Source: Holophagales bacterium (GTDB lineage: Bacteria; Acidobacteriota; Thermoanaerobaculia; UBA5066). From it: 64,000 nt of DNA. Location: positions 552,112-616,111 of the forward strand of contig JADKBZ010000003.1 in assembly GCA_016714815.1 (NCBI GenBank), written 5' to 3'. Positions 35,061-47,300 of this stretch are shown here, one piece after another. Position 1 is the stretch's first letter, and every line of letters begins with the position of its first letter. A program made the translations under genes and the position numbers. The notes beneath the pieces are model-generated. The model worked only from the letters and a program-made list of their open reading frames with translations, was not told the origin of the DNA and did no database searches.

Positions 35061-37628
35061 TCAGGCGAAGAGGGCCCCGGACGCGGCGAGAAGAGCCCTC
35101 ATCTCGGCGGCGCTCCCCGGCCGCCGGCGCTGCTCGCGCGCCAGACACCGCGCCAGGACGCTTCCCAGGGCGGGAGGCAGCTCGGGGACGAGGACGCACG
35201 GGTCGGGGATGACCGGATGGCGCGACCGCTGCAGGATCTGGAGCGGGGTCCCACCCGCGAGCGGGTTCGTCCCGGTCGCCGCGTGGTAGAGCACCATCGA
35301 GAGCCCCCACAGGTCGAACGACGGGTCGGGCGGGCCGCCGACGACGGCCTCGGGAGAGATGTAGCCCGGCGTGCCGACGATGCAGTCCGTGCGGGTGTCG
35401 CCCATGAGCGGAGTCACGGCGTCGGGGGTGGGGACGAGGGGCGACGCCGAGGGGCCGAGCGCTCCCTCGCCGCGCCGGTCGAGGTCGACGCGGGCGAGCC
35501 CGAAATCGAGGAGCTTCACCTCGCCCCCCTTCGAGAAGCCGATGTTCGAGGGCTTCACGTCGCGGTGCAGGATGCCGGCGGCGTGAATGGCCTCGAGGGC
35601 CGAGGCGATCGCAACCCCGATGCGCACCACCTCGGCCGGCGCGAGGCGCCCCTTCCGGATCCGGTCCGCCAGCGTCGCCTCCTCGAGGAGCTCGAAGACG
35701 AGGAGCGGCGTCCCGTGCCAGGAATCGGCCGCGTAGATCAGGGCGAGGTTCGGGTGCGTCACCGCGGCCACGGCGCGCGCCTCGCGGCGCAGGCGGAGCG
35801 CGGCCTCGGGCGAGACGCGGGGGAGCGCCTTGACGGCGACCGGCCGGGCCAGCGCGAGGTCGAGCGCCCGGTAGACGACTCCCATTCCGCCCGCGCCGAG
35901 CCGCTTCTCGAAACGGTACTTGCCGGCGAGAACGAACGGGACCGGGGCGGGGACGAGGACCGACCCGTCGTGGGGGCAGCGCGTCTCCCTCGACGGGTGG
36001 AGCGTCGCGCAGGCCGGGCACTCCGCCGCGGAGCTCTCGGCGGAGAGAAGGTACGGGGTGGCGAGGAGGGCCGGCCCCGGCGTCGGCGTCCGGGCGGGCG
36101 GGTGCGAGGACGTGAACCGGAGCAGGCGGTTCTCGAGCGCGAGCGAGCCGGACGCCGCGATGGCCGAGAGGAGCTTCCGGTCCTCGTCCTGGATCGGCAG
36201 CTCGCTCCTCTTCTCGCCGAGGGCGATGAGGCCGACGAGAAGGCCGTCGGAAGCGACCATCGGGACGAGCAGGCGGAAGCCGCCGTCGGCGATCCAGACG
36301 CGGTCGTCCTCCGGCAGCCGGGATGCCGGACCGCTCCCCCTCTCGAGCTCGACGGAGAGGGCTTCCGAAGAGGAGCCGAGAAGGCCCGCGAGCGCCGAGG
36401 TGGAGTCGAGCGGACGCGCGGACCCGTCGGGGGCCACGAGCTTCGAAGTCTCGGGATCGAGGGCGAAGACCGTGACCGCGTCCAGGTGGAGCGCCCGGTC
36501 GATCTCCGTGGTCAGGAGGGCGGCCAGCTCGGGCGGGGTCCCCGCGGCGCGCGATCGGGCGGCGAGCTGCGAAAGGATGGTCTGGGCGTCCCACCTCTCG
36601 CGGAAGAAGCGCCGGTCGAGCCCGTCGAGGACCCGGTGGCGTGAAGTGAGGAGGGCGGTCCCGATCGCCGCCGTCGCCAGAAGGCCGAGCGGCCGGACGC
36701 CGGAGAAGAGCTCCTTCACCGTCGCGTCCTGCCTCTCCCAGACGTACGCCACGAGGAGGACGAATGGGGTCACGGCGGCCGCGGCGAGGGTCCAACGCGC
36801 GAGGAGGTACTGGAGCGCCCGGCGGACGACCAGACGGATGTCGAGAGCCTTGTGGACGAGGACGGAATAGGCCGTCAGGAACGGGACGAGGAGGAGCGTC
36901 CCCTTCACGAGAAGCCGGAAGAGGCCGAGGCCCACCGACGGGTCGCGCGCCCCCATCCCGGGGACGACCGCGTAGAAGATCAGGTAGACCGTCGCCGGGA
37001 CGAGCCCCACGGCGAGGCCGGCCGTGAAGAGGGCGACCCGGCGCCGCTCGGTTCGGGGCGCGCGTCGGGCGCGCCAGATCATCGCGGGGAAGACCGGGAG
37101 GACGAGGAGCGCGACGATCGGGTAGTAGAGCGTCGCGTAGTTGTCGGTCCCGCCCGCGAAACGCTCGAGGAGGCCCGTCCGGAGACCGGTCGCCACGTTC
37201 CACGTCTTGGCTGCGCCGAGCGCGACGCCGGAAGCGAGCGCGACGCGCTCCACCGCCGCCAGGAGGGCGCGCGCCCGCGGACTCGCGAGGGCCTCCGGGA
37301 AGAGCGTCACGAAGCGCCAGAGGAAGTAAGGGAGGAGCGCGTCGACCGAGAGAGCGCGCAGGAGGTGGAGCGCGGAGCCGACGGAGGGCGAGGCGCCCTC
37401 CCCTGCTCGCGCGAGGAACGAGACGACGAACGACGAGCCCGCGGCGGCGAAACCAGCCGCAAGCACCCTCGCCCGAACGTCGCGCCAGCCGGCGAGCCGA
37501 AGGAGGAGCGCAGCAGCCGCGAGAGCGAGGGCGTGGAGGGCGGCGAAGACGTTCGTGCTGTCCCCGGCGATCTGGGTCGACGGCAAGGCCCCCGCGACCG
37601 AAAGAGCGAGGGCGCCGACACCCGCCAC
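35061..37628 (-). CDS. membrane protein with GAF and Ser/Thr protein kinase domains
   Basis: The 855-residue protein has about eight hydrophobic segments in residues 1-320, then a GAF-like sensor domain at about 360-500. A short zinc-ribbon-like pair follows (CPACATLH ... CPHDGS, about 535-555), then a C-terminal Hanks-type kinase from about 570. Kinase motifs are the Gly loop GAGGMGVVYRA, the Lys in VAVKALP, the catalytic loop HRDVKPSN and DFG in LLDFGLARV, so it should be active. The order is unusual because in most bacterial Ser/Thr kinases the kinase domain is N-terminal. It may sense a small ligand or membrane state. It follows a 102-aa gene on the same strand after about 110 bp. Confidence 0.87.
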   Translation of the reverse strand: MAGVGALALSVAGALPSTQIAGDSTNVFAALHALALAAAALLLRLAGWRDVRARVLAAGFAAAGSSFVVSFLARAGEGASPSVGSALHLLRALSVDALLPYFLWRFVTLFPEALASPRARALLAAVERVALASGVALGAAKTWNVATGLRTGLLERFAGGTDNYATLYYPIVALLVLPVFPAMIWRARRAPRTERRRVALFTAGLAVGLVPATVYLIFYAVVPGMGARDPSVGLGLFRLLVKGTLLLVPFLTAYSVLVHKALDIRLVVRRALQYLLARWTLAAAAVTPFVLLVAYVWERQDATVKELFSGVRPLGLLATAAIGTALLTSRHRVLDGLDRRFFRERWDAQTILSQLAARSRAAGTPPELAALLTTEIDRALHLDAVTVFALDPETSKLVAPDGSARPLDSTSALAGLLGSSSEALSVELERGSGPASRLPEDDRVWIADGGFRLLVPMVASDGLLVGLIALGEKRSELPIQDEDRKLLSAIAASGSLALENRLLRFTSSHPPARTPTPGPALLATPYLLSAESSAAECPACATLHPSRETRCPHDGSVLVPAPVPFVLAGKYRFEKRLGAGGMGVVYRALDLALARPVAVKALPRVSPEAALRLRREARAVAAVTHPNLALIYAADSWHGTPLLVFELLEEATLADRIRKGRLAPAEVVRIGVAIASALEAIHAAGILHRDVKPSNIGFSKGGEVKLLDFGLARVDLDRRGEGALGPSASPLVPTPDAVTPLMGDTRTDCIVGTPGYISPEAVVGGPPDPSFDLWGLSMVLYHAATGTNPLAGGTPLQILQRSRHPVIPDPCVLVPELPPALGSVLARCLAREQRRRPGSAAEMRALLAASGALFA

Positions 37629-37738
37629 TGTCTTCGTCAGGGCGAGGACGAAGACGATGTCCGCGAAGGCGGTCCGGACTCGCGGACCCTCCCGGAGAGG
37701 CCGTTCCCGGGGAAGGTCGGGCCTCGTCTCGAGGGAGA

Positions 37739-38047
37739 TCAGTTGCAGAGGTCGGTCATCGACACCAGCCGGACGGTGTCGGCGGCCTTCGTGAAGTCTT
37801 CACCGCCCAGCTCGAGGGAGCCGCGCCCGACGGCGATCTGCGCGGCGAGGCGCCCCATGAGCCGCACCCTCTCGAGCGCCTCGGTCCCGTCCTTGTCCCA
37901 GCGCGGGAGCGCCTTTGCCGCGAACCGCGTGAAGTAGGCGCGCATGGTGCGGATCGTGACGCGCGGGACACGGATCGCGCCCGCCCCCTGCCCGAACGCA
38001 ATCAGGATCTGGCCGGCGATCTCCTCGACCTCGGCGGGGTCTGGCAT
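37739..38047 (-). CDS. small hypothetical protein
   Basis: The 102-residue soluble protein starts at the ATG at 38047, preceded by a good ribosome site (AGAGGTGA). The sequence is helical, with RVTIRTMRAYFTRFAAKALPRWDKDG and a Cys near the end (MTDLCN). I do not recognise the family. It lies 5 nt after the acyltransferase gene, so it is probably co-transcribed with it. The longer open frame upstream belongs to the antisense side of the acyltransferase and is not used. Confidence 0.7.
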   Translation of the reverse strand: MPDPAEVEEIAGQILIAFGQGAGAIRVPRVTIRTMRAYFTRFAAKALPRWDKDGTEALERVRLMGRLAAQIAVGRGSLELGGEDFTKAADTVRLVSMTDLCN

Positions 38048-38052
38048 ATGAA

Positions 38053-38916
38053 TCACCTCTGGACGGATTCTATTTCCTGGGGGGCCGGCGCGGGGACCGC
38101 TGGCCCGGAGGCGCCCTTCCAGCGGTCGTGAAGCCAGAGCCAGCTGTGCGGGCGCTGCCGGATCGCCTCCTCGATGCGACGCGTGAACGCCGCCGTGTCC
38201 TCCTCGACGTTTCCCGTCAGCGTGAAGGGGTCGTGGAACCGGCAACCGTGCTTCCCGACGCCTTCCCGCCAGTACTCGAGGAAGAAGACGTCCTCGCCGG
38301 TCTTCGCCGCGGCGACGGCGAGAGACGGGGCGGTCAGCGCCGGCCTGCCGAAGAAGGGGACCGGGATCCCGCGCGTGAGCCGCTGGTCGAGGAAGAAACC
38401 GATCAGCTGGCCCCGGGTGACGAGTTCGTAGATCTCCGCCATCGAGCCCCGCTTGTTCGCCAGGATCTCGAGGCCGTATCCGGTTCTCACCTTCTCGAGG
38501 AGCATCGCGAGGGAGGGGGCGCGCGGAACCTTCACGACGACCGTGGAGGGAACGCCGGTCCGCTGGACGAGGAGCCCCCCGATCAGGTCGTAGGAGCCGA
38601 GGTGGGTCGCGAGGATGAGAGTCGGCCTCCCCTTCCGGGAGCGCTCCACGATCTGCTCGAGTCCGTCGATCGCCAGGGTCACCGTCCCCGGCCGGTGCAG
38701 CTCGCGGAAGAGCTCGAAGTACCCCAGGATGATCCCGCGCAGCATCTGGCGCAGCGGCGGCCCCGGGACGAGCCCGGGAAGGGCCGCCTTGAAGTTCGCC
38801 ACGGCGAGGTTCCGGCGCACCGGTACGACCGTCCACCAGAGCCACGACAGGATCCACGACAGCGCCGCGGCGAGCGGAAGGGGCGTGCGGGCGATCAGCC
38901 AGACGGCGAACGACAT
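38053..38916 (-). CDS. lipid A biosynthesis-type lauroyl/myristoyl acyltransferase (LpxL family)
   Basis: The 287-residue protein belongs to the LpxL/HtrB family, which adds secondary acyl chains to lipid A from acyl-ACP at the inner membrane. It starts with a membrane-associated segment (LSWILSWLWWTVVPV). The catalytic HX4D motif is in ATHLGSYD at about residue 102, and later come GQLIGFFLDQR and PVPFFGRPA with the conserved Arg/Phe pattern. This indicates an outer membrane with acylated lipid A or a related lipid. It may also act on another amphiphile. Confidence 0.9.
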   Translation of the reverse strand: MSFAVWLIARTPLPLAAALSWILSWLWWTVVPVRRNLAVANFKAALPGLVPGPPLRQMLRGIILGYFELFRELHRPGTVTLAIDGLEQIVERSRKGRPTLILATHLGSYDLIGGLLVQRTGVPSTVVVKVPRAPSLAMLLEKVRTGYGLEILANKRGSMAEIYELVTRGQLIGFFLDQRLTRGIPVPFFGRPALTAPSLAVAAAKTGEDVFFLEYWREGVGKHGCRFHDPFTLTGNVEEDTAAFTRRIEEAIRQRPHSWLWLHDRWKGASGPAVPAPAPQEIESVQR

Positions 38917-39035
38917 CGTCCGCGCATCATAGGGTGCCGGCTCTCGCGGGACGCGGCGGCAACCCCGACGCCTGGCGACGCAGGCGGCGAGGGCGGCGGC
39001 GCGCTCGGGCGGTGCGCCCCAAACCGACGGCGTCG

Positions 39036-40238
39036 TCAGGCCAGGACCGTCTCCGCCCTCCTCATCAGCCCCGCCACGTCGACGCCGTGCGGGCAGGCGC
39101 GGTTGGCGGCGCTGAAGTCGACGGAAGAGAGGTTCCGCGCCTCGGCCGGGAGCTTCGCGAAGAGCTCGCGGGCGCGGCCCTTTTCGCCGTAGGCATCGTG
39201 GTACATGAGGTAGCGCATCGTGTCGCCGATCTTCACGTTGGCGGCCACGGCCGCGCCGCAGAGGTGGTCGCAGCCGTCGCAGGCATACGGCCGCGTCGCC
39301 ATCGCGTACCGGTCGAGCGCCTCCTTCTCGGCCGAGGTGAGGGAGGTCCGGTCCAGCGCCGCGGCGATGTTCTCGCGCAGCTTCTCGAAGGAGTCCATGT
39401 TCGAGACGGCGGCCGAGATCCTCTCGTCGGCCCAGACGGCCTTGAGGACCGCCTGGTGCTTGGTCCACTTCCCGGTCTTCTCGAACTTCTGCCAGGCGTC
39501 GCGGAAGCCGGCTTCCGCACCCTGCGTCTTCATCGCGATGAGGCCGACGCCCGCCTTGTGCGCGGCGTCGATGGCGGCGTTGAGCTCCTTGTCGCCGTAG
39601 CTGCGGAAGTTGTACCGGAACATGACCGACTCGACCCACGGAGTCTTCGCCGCCAGGTGGAGGAGCTCCACGACGTTGCCACCGTGGCAGGAGAAGCCGA
39701 AGTGGCGGATCTTCCCGGCCTTCTTCAGGCGGGAGACGGTGACGGCGAGGTCGTCGCTCACGTACTTCGCGTCGTCGAGGCCGTGGAGGTAGTAGAGGTC
39801 GACGTAGTCCGACTGGAGCTGCTCGAGGCTCCGGAAGACCGTCTGCTCGAACGCCTTCGGGTCGTGCTTGTCGCTCTTGGACGTCACCCAGAACTTGTCG
39901 CGGTTCTTCGCGCGGGCGAAGTAGGCCGCCAGCCCCGCCTCCGAGCTCCCGCCGAGGTAGCAGTCGGCCGCGTCGACGTAGTTCACGCCGAATCGGACCG
40001 CTTCGGCGATCTTCGGGTCGAACTTCTTCTCGAGCGCCATGCCGCCGAGAAGGAGGATGGGAACGGACTTGCCCGTCTTCCCGAGAGTCCGGCGCGGCAC
40101 CTGCGGGAGAGGGGCCTCCTCGGCCTCGGCGAGGCGCGAGGGAAGGCCGAGGCCGCCGACGAGCGCCGCGCCCGCGGCCGCGCCGCCGAGGCCGAAGAGG
40201 TCCCGTCTCGTGATGCCGTTCGCTTCGTTCTTCGCCAT
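39036..40238 (-). CDS. Tat-exported aldo/keto reductase with Cys-rich C-terminus
   Basis: The 400-residue protein has a twin-arginine signal (TRRDLFGLGGAAAGAALVGG), so it is exported folded with a cofactor. The aldo/keto reductase barrel shows NYVDAADCYLG with catalytic Asp and Tyr, the Lys in WVTSKSDKHD and the His in YYLHGLDD. The C-terminal 100 residues have CDGCDHLCGAA and a later CPHGVD, similar to the Fe-S-associated tail of several membrane-linked reductases. AAGGAG sits 5 nt before the ATG. It is the last gene of a redox unit with a polyferredoxin, DUF362 and DUF6599. It probably uses electrons from the membrane polyferredoxin rather than NADPH, which is inference. Confidence 0.87.
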   Translation of the reverse strand: MAKNEANGITRRDLFGLGGAAAGAALVGGLGLPSRLAEAEEAPLPQVPRRTLGKTGKSVPILLLGGMALEKKFDPKIAEAVRFGVNYVDAADCYLGGSSEAGLAAYFARAKNRDKFWVTSKSDKHDPKAFEQTVFRSLEQLQSDYVDLYYLHGLDDAKYVSDDLAVTVSRLKKAGKIRHFGFSCHGGNVVELLHLAAKTPWVESVMFRYNFRSYGDKELNAAIDAAHKAGVGLIAMKTQGAEAGFRDAWQKFEKTGKWTKHQAVLKAVWADERISAAVSNMDSFEKLRENIAAALDRTSLTSAEKEALDRYAMATRPYACDGCDHLCGAAVAANVKIGDTMRYLMYHDAYGEKGRARELFAKLPAEARNLSSVDFSAANRACPHGVDVAGLMRRAETVLA

Positions 40239-40267
40239 GTCGTTCTCCTTGCGAGCCGCTCGAGGGG

Positions 40268-42018
<1,751 letters not shown>

Positions 42019-42022
<4 letters not shown>

Positions 42023-43029
42023 CCGACCTGGATCTCCCTCACGTTCGTCGACCGCCAGTCGGGCGTTCCGAGACCGCGCGCGGCGGCCTTCTCGAAGTAG
42101 GCGGGAAGCAGCTCGCCCTTGCGCTCGAGGAGCTCGTCCCACCCGAAGGCGTCGGCGGCGAGCGAGTCGGTCGAGGCGATGAGCGTCCTCCCCTCCTTCA
42201 CGTCCGAAAGGCTCCCGCCCGTCGGTCCGCTCCGCCAGAGGACGCGCGTTCCGTCGAGGACGACGAACGTCGGCCGGAGCATCAGGGCGAGGTCCGCGAT
42301 GATCCCGTGGATGTCCTGGTGGAACTGGTTGCGGCGGCCGCCGAGGAGGCCGTACCAGTTCTTCGTCGTCATCGACGCGCGGCAGAGGTTGTGGTCCTTC
42401 ACCGGCGCGACGCCGATCACCTTCGTCACCCCCTGGAAGGGACGCCAGAAGAAGGGCCAGCGGGCGATGTGCGTGGCGCCGGGGGTCTCGAGCATCCGGA
42501 AGTCCGAGGCCGTCGGGAGATAGACCTCCGAGCCCGCGTCGACGGCGGCACGCTGGACGCCGCTTCGGGCGAAGCAGGCCGCGGGCGACTCGATCGGGTT
42601 GTCGGCAACGCGCACCTCGGCCGCCCCCGCCTCGCGGCAGAGCCTGACGAGTGCGGCGACGACCTCGGGGTTCGACGTCGCGCCGAGAGGGGCCGACCGC
42701 TCGAAGGCGACGTTCGGCTTGACGAGGACGACGTCGCCCGTCTTCACGAAGCGATGAATCCCGCCGATGGCGTCGACGGCCGCCTTCAGCATCGCGTCGA
42801 CGTTCGCCCCGCGGGCCACGCCGAGGTGCGGCAGGACGCCCGACGGATCGACGGCGAAGCCCTTTTCAGGGAGGCGGAGGGAGGTGCCGCGCGGCTTGCC
42901 CCGCTCTCCGTCGGGGTCCTTCAGCGACAGGGGCCAGCCGGACGGGGCGAGGGAGACGTAGCCGGCTCCGAGGGAGAGCCCCGCCACCGCGCCGAGCTGC
43001 TTGAGGAGGCGCCTCCGGTCCTCATTCAT
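42019..43029 (-). CDS. DUF362 family protein, probably exported
   Basis: This 336-residue protein has a Tat-like N-terminus (DRRRLLKQLGAVAGLSLGAG) and the DUF362 domain (GDVVLVKPNVAFE, later NWYGLLGGRRNQFHQ and DIHGIIADLALMLRP). DUF362 proteins often occur with ferredoxins. This one shows no cysteine cluster of its own, so electrons would be held by the polyferredoxin partner encoded next. The start ATG lies 8 nt inside the upstream gene. Function is unknown. Confidence 0.82.
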
Positions 43030-44230
43030 CGGCGTCCCCTTTCGCGGCGGTGGGTGGGCCGGCCGCGGCCTTCTTCGCGACGTCGGGAGACAGGGCGAGG
43101 ACCGCCCTCTCCAGCTTCGCGAGCGCTTCGGCCGCCTTCGCGACCTCCGGGGCGCCGCGGACACCGACGACGAACGTCCCGGCGGCTTTCGCACGCGAGA
43201 AGGCTCCCAGGTAGCGGTCCTTGATCCACGGCTCCCCCGCCACGACGGCCTTCTCGCCGTAGCTCAGGAACCCCTTCTCGAACTGCGCGGAGAGCGCCTT
43301 CGCCTTCCCTTCGTCTCCCGCGGGGAGGACGAAGAGCTCCGTCTCGCCGTCGTCGAGCGTCGCGGAGGAGACGTTCCTCGCAAAGCCGAACGAGAAGGCG
43401 CTCTCGGCGGTGTACTGGAGGCGGTCGGGCGGGAGGCCGAGGGCGTCGCCGAAGAGGGCGACCGTCCAGGGCTTCTCGCCGGCGGCGATCCCCCCTTCGA
43501 ACGTCTTCCGAAGATGCTCCAGCTGCGCGACGACGGCGGGCGACTCGTCGGAGCCGATCGCTCGGACGTAGCTCGCTCCGCGCGCGACGAAGAGGGCATT
43601 GCGCGCGACGTACCAAGACGTGCCGCCGCCGCTCTTCGGTTTCGCCTCCGGGGTCTTCTCGGCGGAGAAGGCGCCGAGGGCGTTCTCGGGAGAGCCGAGG
43701 TCGTAGAGCTCGACGTCGACCACGGCGCCGGCCGGCCCGGAGAGGGTGACGAACGTGAGCGAACGGAACCCCCGCGCGAGGAAGAAGTCGGCGCGCCCGT
43801 TGATCTTCACGTAGAGGTTCTCGGCGTCGAAGCGGGCGAGCGGCCCCTCGCTCCACCCCTTTCCGGCGAGCGCGGCGGGAAGGACCCCGCGGTCGGGCGC
43901 GACGGGGAGGTTGCCGCGATCGGGCGCGACCGGCGGGACGGACGGGACGGCGTCGGGAGCCGATCGGGCTGGAGCCGCGGAGAGAGCGACCGGGGCCTCG
44001 GCCGGAGCGGTCGGAGTGGCCGGATCGGCGACGAGCGACGGGTCGGGGTGCGCCCCGCGCCAGGCGACCCACGCGGCGACGAGGGCGAGGAGGACGACGA
44101 CCGCGGCCCCCGCCTTCGCCTCAGTCACGGAGTACGTCTTGCGGAAGACCCGGAACGGGCGCGGGTTGAGGACGCGACGCTCGCTCGCGTCGAGGCCGGG
44201 GGGTGCGCTGCGAGCCGGGGCCGCTCCCAT
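43022..44230 (-). CDS. DUF6599-like membrane-anchored protein
   Basis: I chose ATG 44230 (402 residues); a GTG at 44248 is an in-frame alternative. One transmembrane helix at about 40-57 (AGAAVVVLLALVAAWVAW) is followed by a Pro/Ala-rich linker with PDRG repeats. A periplasmic domain comes next with LYVKINGRADFFLARGFRSL and SYGEKAVVAGEPWIKDRYLG, which I match to DUF6599. It is the first gene of the DUF362/polyferredoxin/reductase unit and overlaps DUF362, so it is probably an accessory subunit exposed to the periplasm. Two short repeats of the type VAPDRGxLP occur in the linker. Confidence 0.72.
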   Translation of the reverse strand: MGAAPARSAPPGLDASERRVLNPRPFRVFRKTYSVTEAKAGAAVVVLLALVAAWVAWRGAHPDPSLVADPATPTAPAEAPVALSAAPARSAPDAVPSVPPVAPDRGNLPVAPDRGVLPAALAGKGWSEGPLARFDAENLYVKINGRADFFLARGFRSLTFVTLSGPAGAVVDVELYDLGSPENALGAFSAEKTPEAKPKSGGGTSWYVARNALFVARGASYVRAIGSDESPAVVAQLEHLRKTFEGGIAAGEKPWTVALFGDALGLPPDRLQYTAESAFSFGFARNVSSATLDDGETELFVLPAGDEGKAKALSAQFEKGFLSYGEKAVVAGEPWIKDRYLGAFSRAKAAGTFVVGVRGAPEVAKAAEALAKLERAVLALSPDVAKKAAAGPPTAAKGDADE

Positions 44231-44316
44231 GGGCGGGCAGCGTAGCACCGCCCGCCGTCGCCGATTCCGGCCCCCCGGCGGACCCGGTCCGGTCCGGCAG
44301 GCTCCCGGAAAGACGA

Positions 44317-44368
44317 AGGGCCCCCGTGGGGGCCCCTCGTGAACTCGGGTGCCGGACCCGCCGGGTCC
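44317..44368 (-). terminator. tandem GC hairpins after the giant beta-helix gene
   Basis: Downstream of the minus-strand stop at 44384 there is a hairpin at 44354-44368 (GGACCC/GGGTCC, 3-nt loop). Another lies at 44318-44335 (gggccccc/gggggccc) and is followed on the minus strand by CTTCGTCTTTCC. The pair is a reasonable terminator and also separates this gene from the redox operon. Confidence 0.65.
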
Positions 44369-44383
44369 GCGGGGCCCGGGGCC

Positions 44384-47300
44384 CTAGTCGATCGAGAACT
44401 CCATGAGCTCGACGGGGGTCGTCCCCGGTTCGGCGAGCGTCCAGTCGGAGAAGGAGGAGACGCCGGTGATGTTCGCCAGGTTCGACGCGGGCGTCACGGT
44501 CCCGCCGGGCGTCGCGTAGGCCGCGCCGTTGAACTTGTAGATGAGGAAATTGCCTTCCGTCGCCGTCACCGGGACGTCGCCGTCGAGATAGTGGAAGGTG
44601 AGGTCGGCGGTGAAGCCCGTTCCCGCGAGCGTCCAGTACCTCTGGAGAGTGAGGCTCGAGGGGAAGGCGAAGGGCTGCGGCCCCTGAACGGCCGTCACGG
44701 TCAGGTCGGCCGGAAAGGTGCCGGCGGTCGCGCTCGCATCGACGGGCGAGTAGCCGTTCGCGGTCCCGACCGGGAAGGTCGCCGCGCCGGCGCCGCAGAA
44801 GCTCTTCTTCACGTTCCCGGTGACGTAGTTCGTCGCCCCGGCACCGGTCACCGTCGCGTTGCAGCCGAGGGAGAGGGTGCTGGCCCCGGTGCCGAGGATC
44901 CCGGTCAGGGTGAGCTCGCTCGTGACGGTCACGCCGCCGCCGAGGGTGTTGCCCGTCGTCCCGAGGGCGTTGTAGTAGGTCCCAGCCGGAATCGTCCCGG
45001 CGACCGCCTGGACGACCTCGTCCGCACCGATGTCGGGGCTTCCCGCCGGGCGCGGATCTCCGTCGAGGTCGGCCACGACGCCGGCGAGCGGAGTCCCCTG
45101 GCCGAGAAGCGTGCTGGTCCCCAGCAGGTGGAGGTCCGTCGCCGACCGGAAGAGGGGGTCCACCGACATCGAGGCGGCGTCCTTCGCCGTCACCCCCTGC
45201 CATTGGGCGAGCGTTGCCAGGTCCGTGCCTCCCGCCGGAGCGATGCTGACGGCCCGACCGACCGCGAAAGATATGCCGGTCGTCACGAAGAGATCGTTGA
45301 AGTCGGAGGTGAGGTTCGCGAAGGTGGAGGAGCCGAGGCCGATGGCGTAGCTGAGGCCGCTCCCGGTCGTCTGGGTGTTCGAGAGGACGTTGCCCCTCAC
45401 GTCGAGCGCCGGATCGGCTCCGTTGACGGCGAGGGCGTACTGCCCCTGGTTCCCTCCCGTCGCCGTGCCGGACATCGATACCGAGTTGTCCCAGACCCGC
45501 GTCAGCGAGTCCGTCCCGTTCTCGACGACGAAGATGCCGGCGCCGAAGTCCGGACTGGTCCCGTTGGAGAGGACGCCCGAGATGAAGTTGTTCGCGATGA
45601 GGTTCGTCCCGGTCGTGGCCGGGGTCAGGAGGATGCCGGCGGCCGAGTAAGTGGTCGTTTGCTGGACGGTGCCGATGACGTTGCCGGTCACGGTCGCGTT
45701 GCTGACCTCGGCTCCGCCGGCAACGACGGCGTTGGACCAGCCGGCGAGGCCGCCGAGCGAGATGCCGAACACGTCATTCGACGCCGCCGACACGATCCCG
45801 CCGATGGTGTTGCCCGTCACCTGGATCCCGTCCTCGTAAGCGACGAGGATCGCCCCCCTCCCGATGGCGGCCGTGCCGGTGTTGTTCAGGACGTTCTGCG
45901 TGTACACGTTGCCGGAGTTCTTGTTCGCGGCGCTCGCTCCCTGCGAGACGACGCCGTACTGGACGCTCCGCACGTCGCAGTTCTGCACGCGGTTTCCGTC
46001 GTTGTCGGTGCCGAGGCTGACGACGGCCGCCCCGCCGAAGACGATGCCGAAGAGCGTCGCGGCGCTCCCGCTCCCGATCACGACGAGGTTCTCGAGCGAG
46101 TCGTTCTGGGCCCCGCCGGCGCCGGAGCTGACGAGGAACACGGCGCTCGCCGTGCTCGTGTCGGCGTTCGTGAAGGTCAGGCTCCGGTCGGTCCCGCCCG
46201 ACGCCGAGCCGTCGATCGTCACGCGGTCGGCCCCGTTCAGGCGGATCAGCGCCCGGGGCGAGGCCGTCGTGCTGTCACCTGCGACGCTGAAGGCGCCGCC
46301 CGAGGGACGGATCGTCAGCGTGTACCCGTTCCCGCCCTCCTCGACGAGCTGGTTCAGCGCGACGGCCCCCGTCTCGCCGCTCAGGCTGGAGGTGACGTTC
46401 ACCGTGACGTCGCCCGTCAGGACGCCCGCGTTGAGCGCGGCGAAGAGGCCGCCCGGGTTCGTCAGGGAGGTGATCGATTCCGCCGACCCGACGTTCACCG
46501 ACGAGGCGAAGGGAGCCACGATGGTGTAGGTGGCGAGCGTCGACGGCGGGGTCGTGATGGAGTTCACGCTGGATCCCGTCACGCCGACCGGGCTCGAGCC
46601 GAGGTTCGGCGCCGGCGCCAGGTCCTGAGCGACGACGAAGGTGTCGACGACGTCGCCCGTGCTCACCCCCCCGAGGAGCGAGTTGTCGACCGTACACGTC
46701 CAGGTGCCGTTCACCCCCGTGCCGCCCGCGAGGGCGCACTGGGTGGAGAAGTAGCTCCCGGCGTTCTTCCGGAAGTAGACGCGCGGCTGCGTCGCACCCG
46801 CGGTCGGGACGCCCGTGGCGTCGGAGATCGTCGCGGTGAAGGTCCGGTTCACCGTGAGAGTCGTGTTCGCAAGAGGCGTGAAGGTGACGAGCGGGGCGAG
46901 GATGTCGAGCGGCACCCCGTCGAACTCGTCCGCGCCGATGTCGGGGAAGACCGCCCCCCCGTTGACCGAACCCGCCGGACCCGGGCGGGTCTGGAGGTCG
47001 TAGTCGGTCGTGATTCCGGCGATCACCGCACCGCCGGACTCGATGACCGTCGGCGCGACGCCCATGTTCAGGTGCAGGTCGCTTGCGGCGTTCACGTAGG
47101 TGACGCCGATCCCGGAAAAGCTGCTCGCGTCGCTCGCGGACGCGGCCTGCCAGCCTCCGAAGGTCAGGGCCCCCCCCCACCAGCCGACCGACCCGGCGGC
47201 CGCGTTCAGCACGTTGTTGTTCGACGCGCCGGCTCCCCAGCCGGTGGCGGTCACCGTCGTGGCGCCGTAGTCGTTGGCGATCGCGAGGTGAGCGCCCGTC

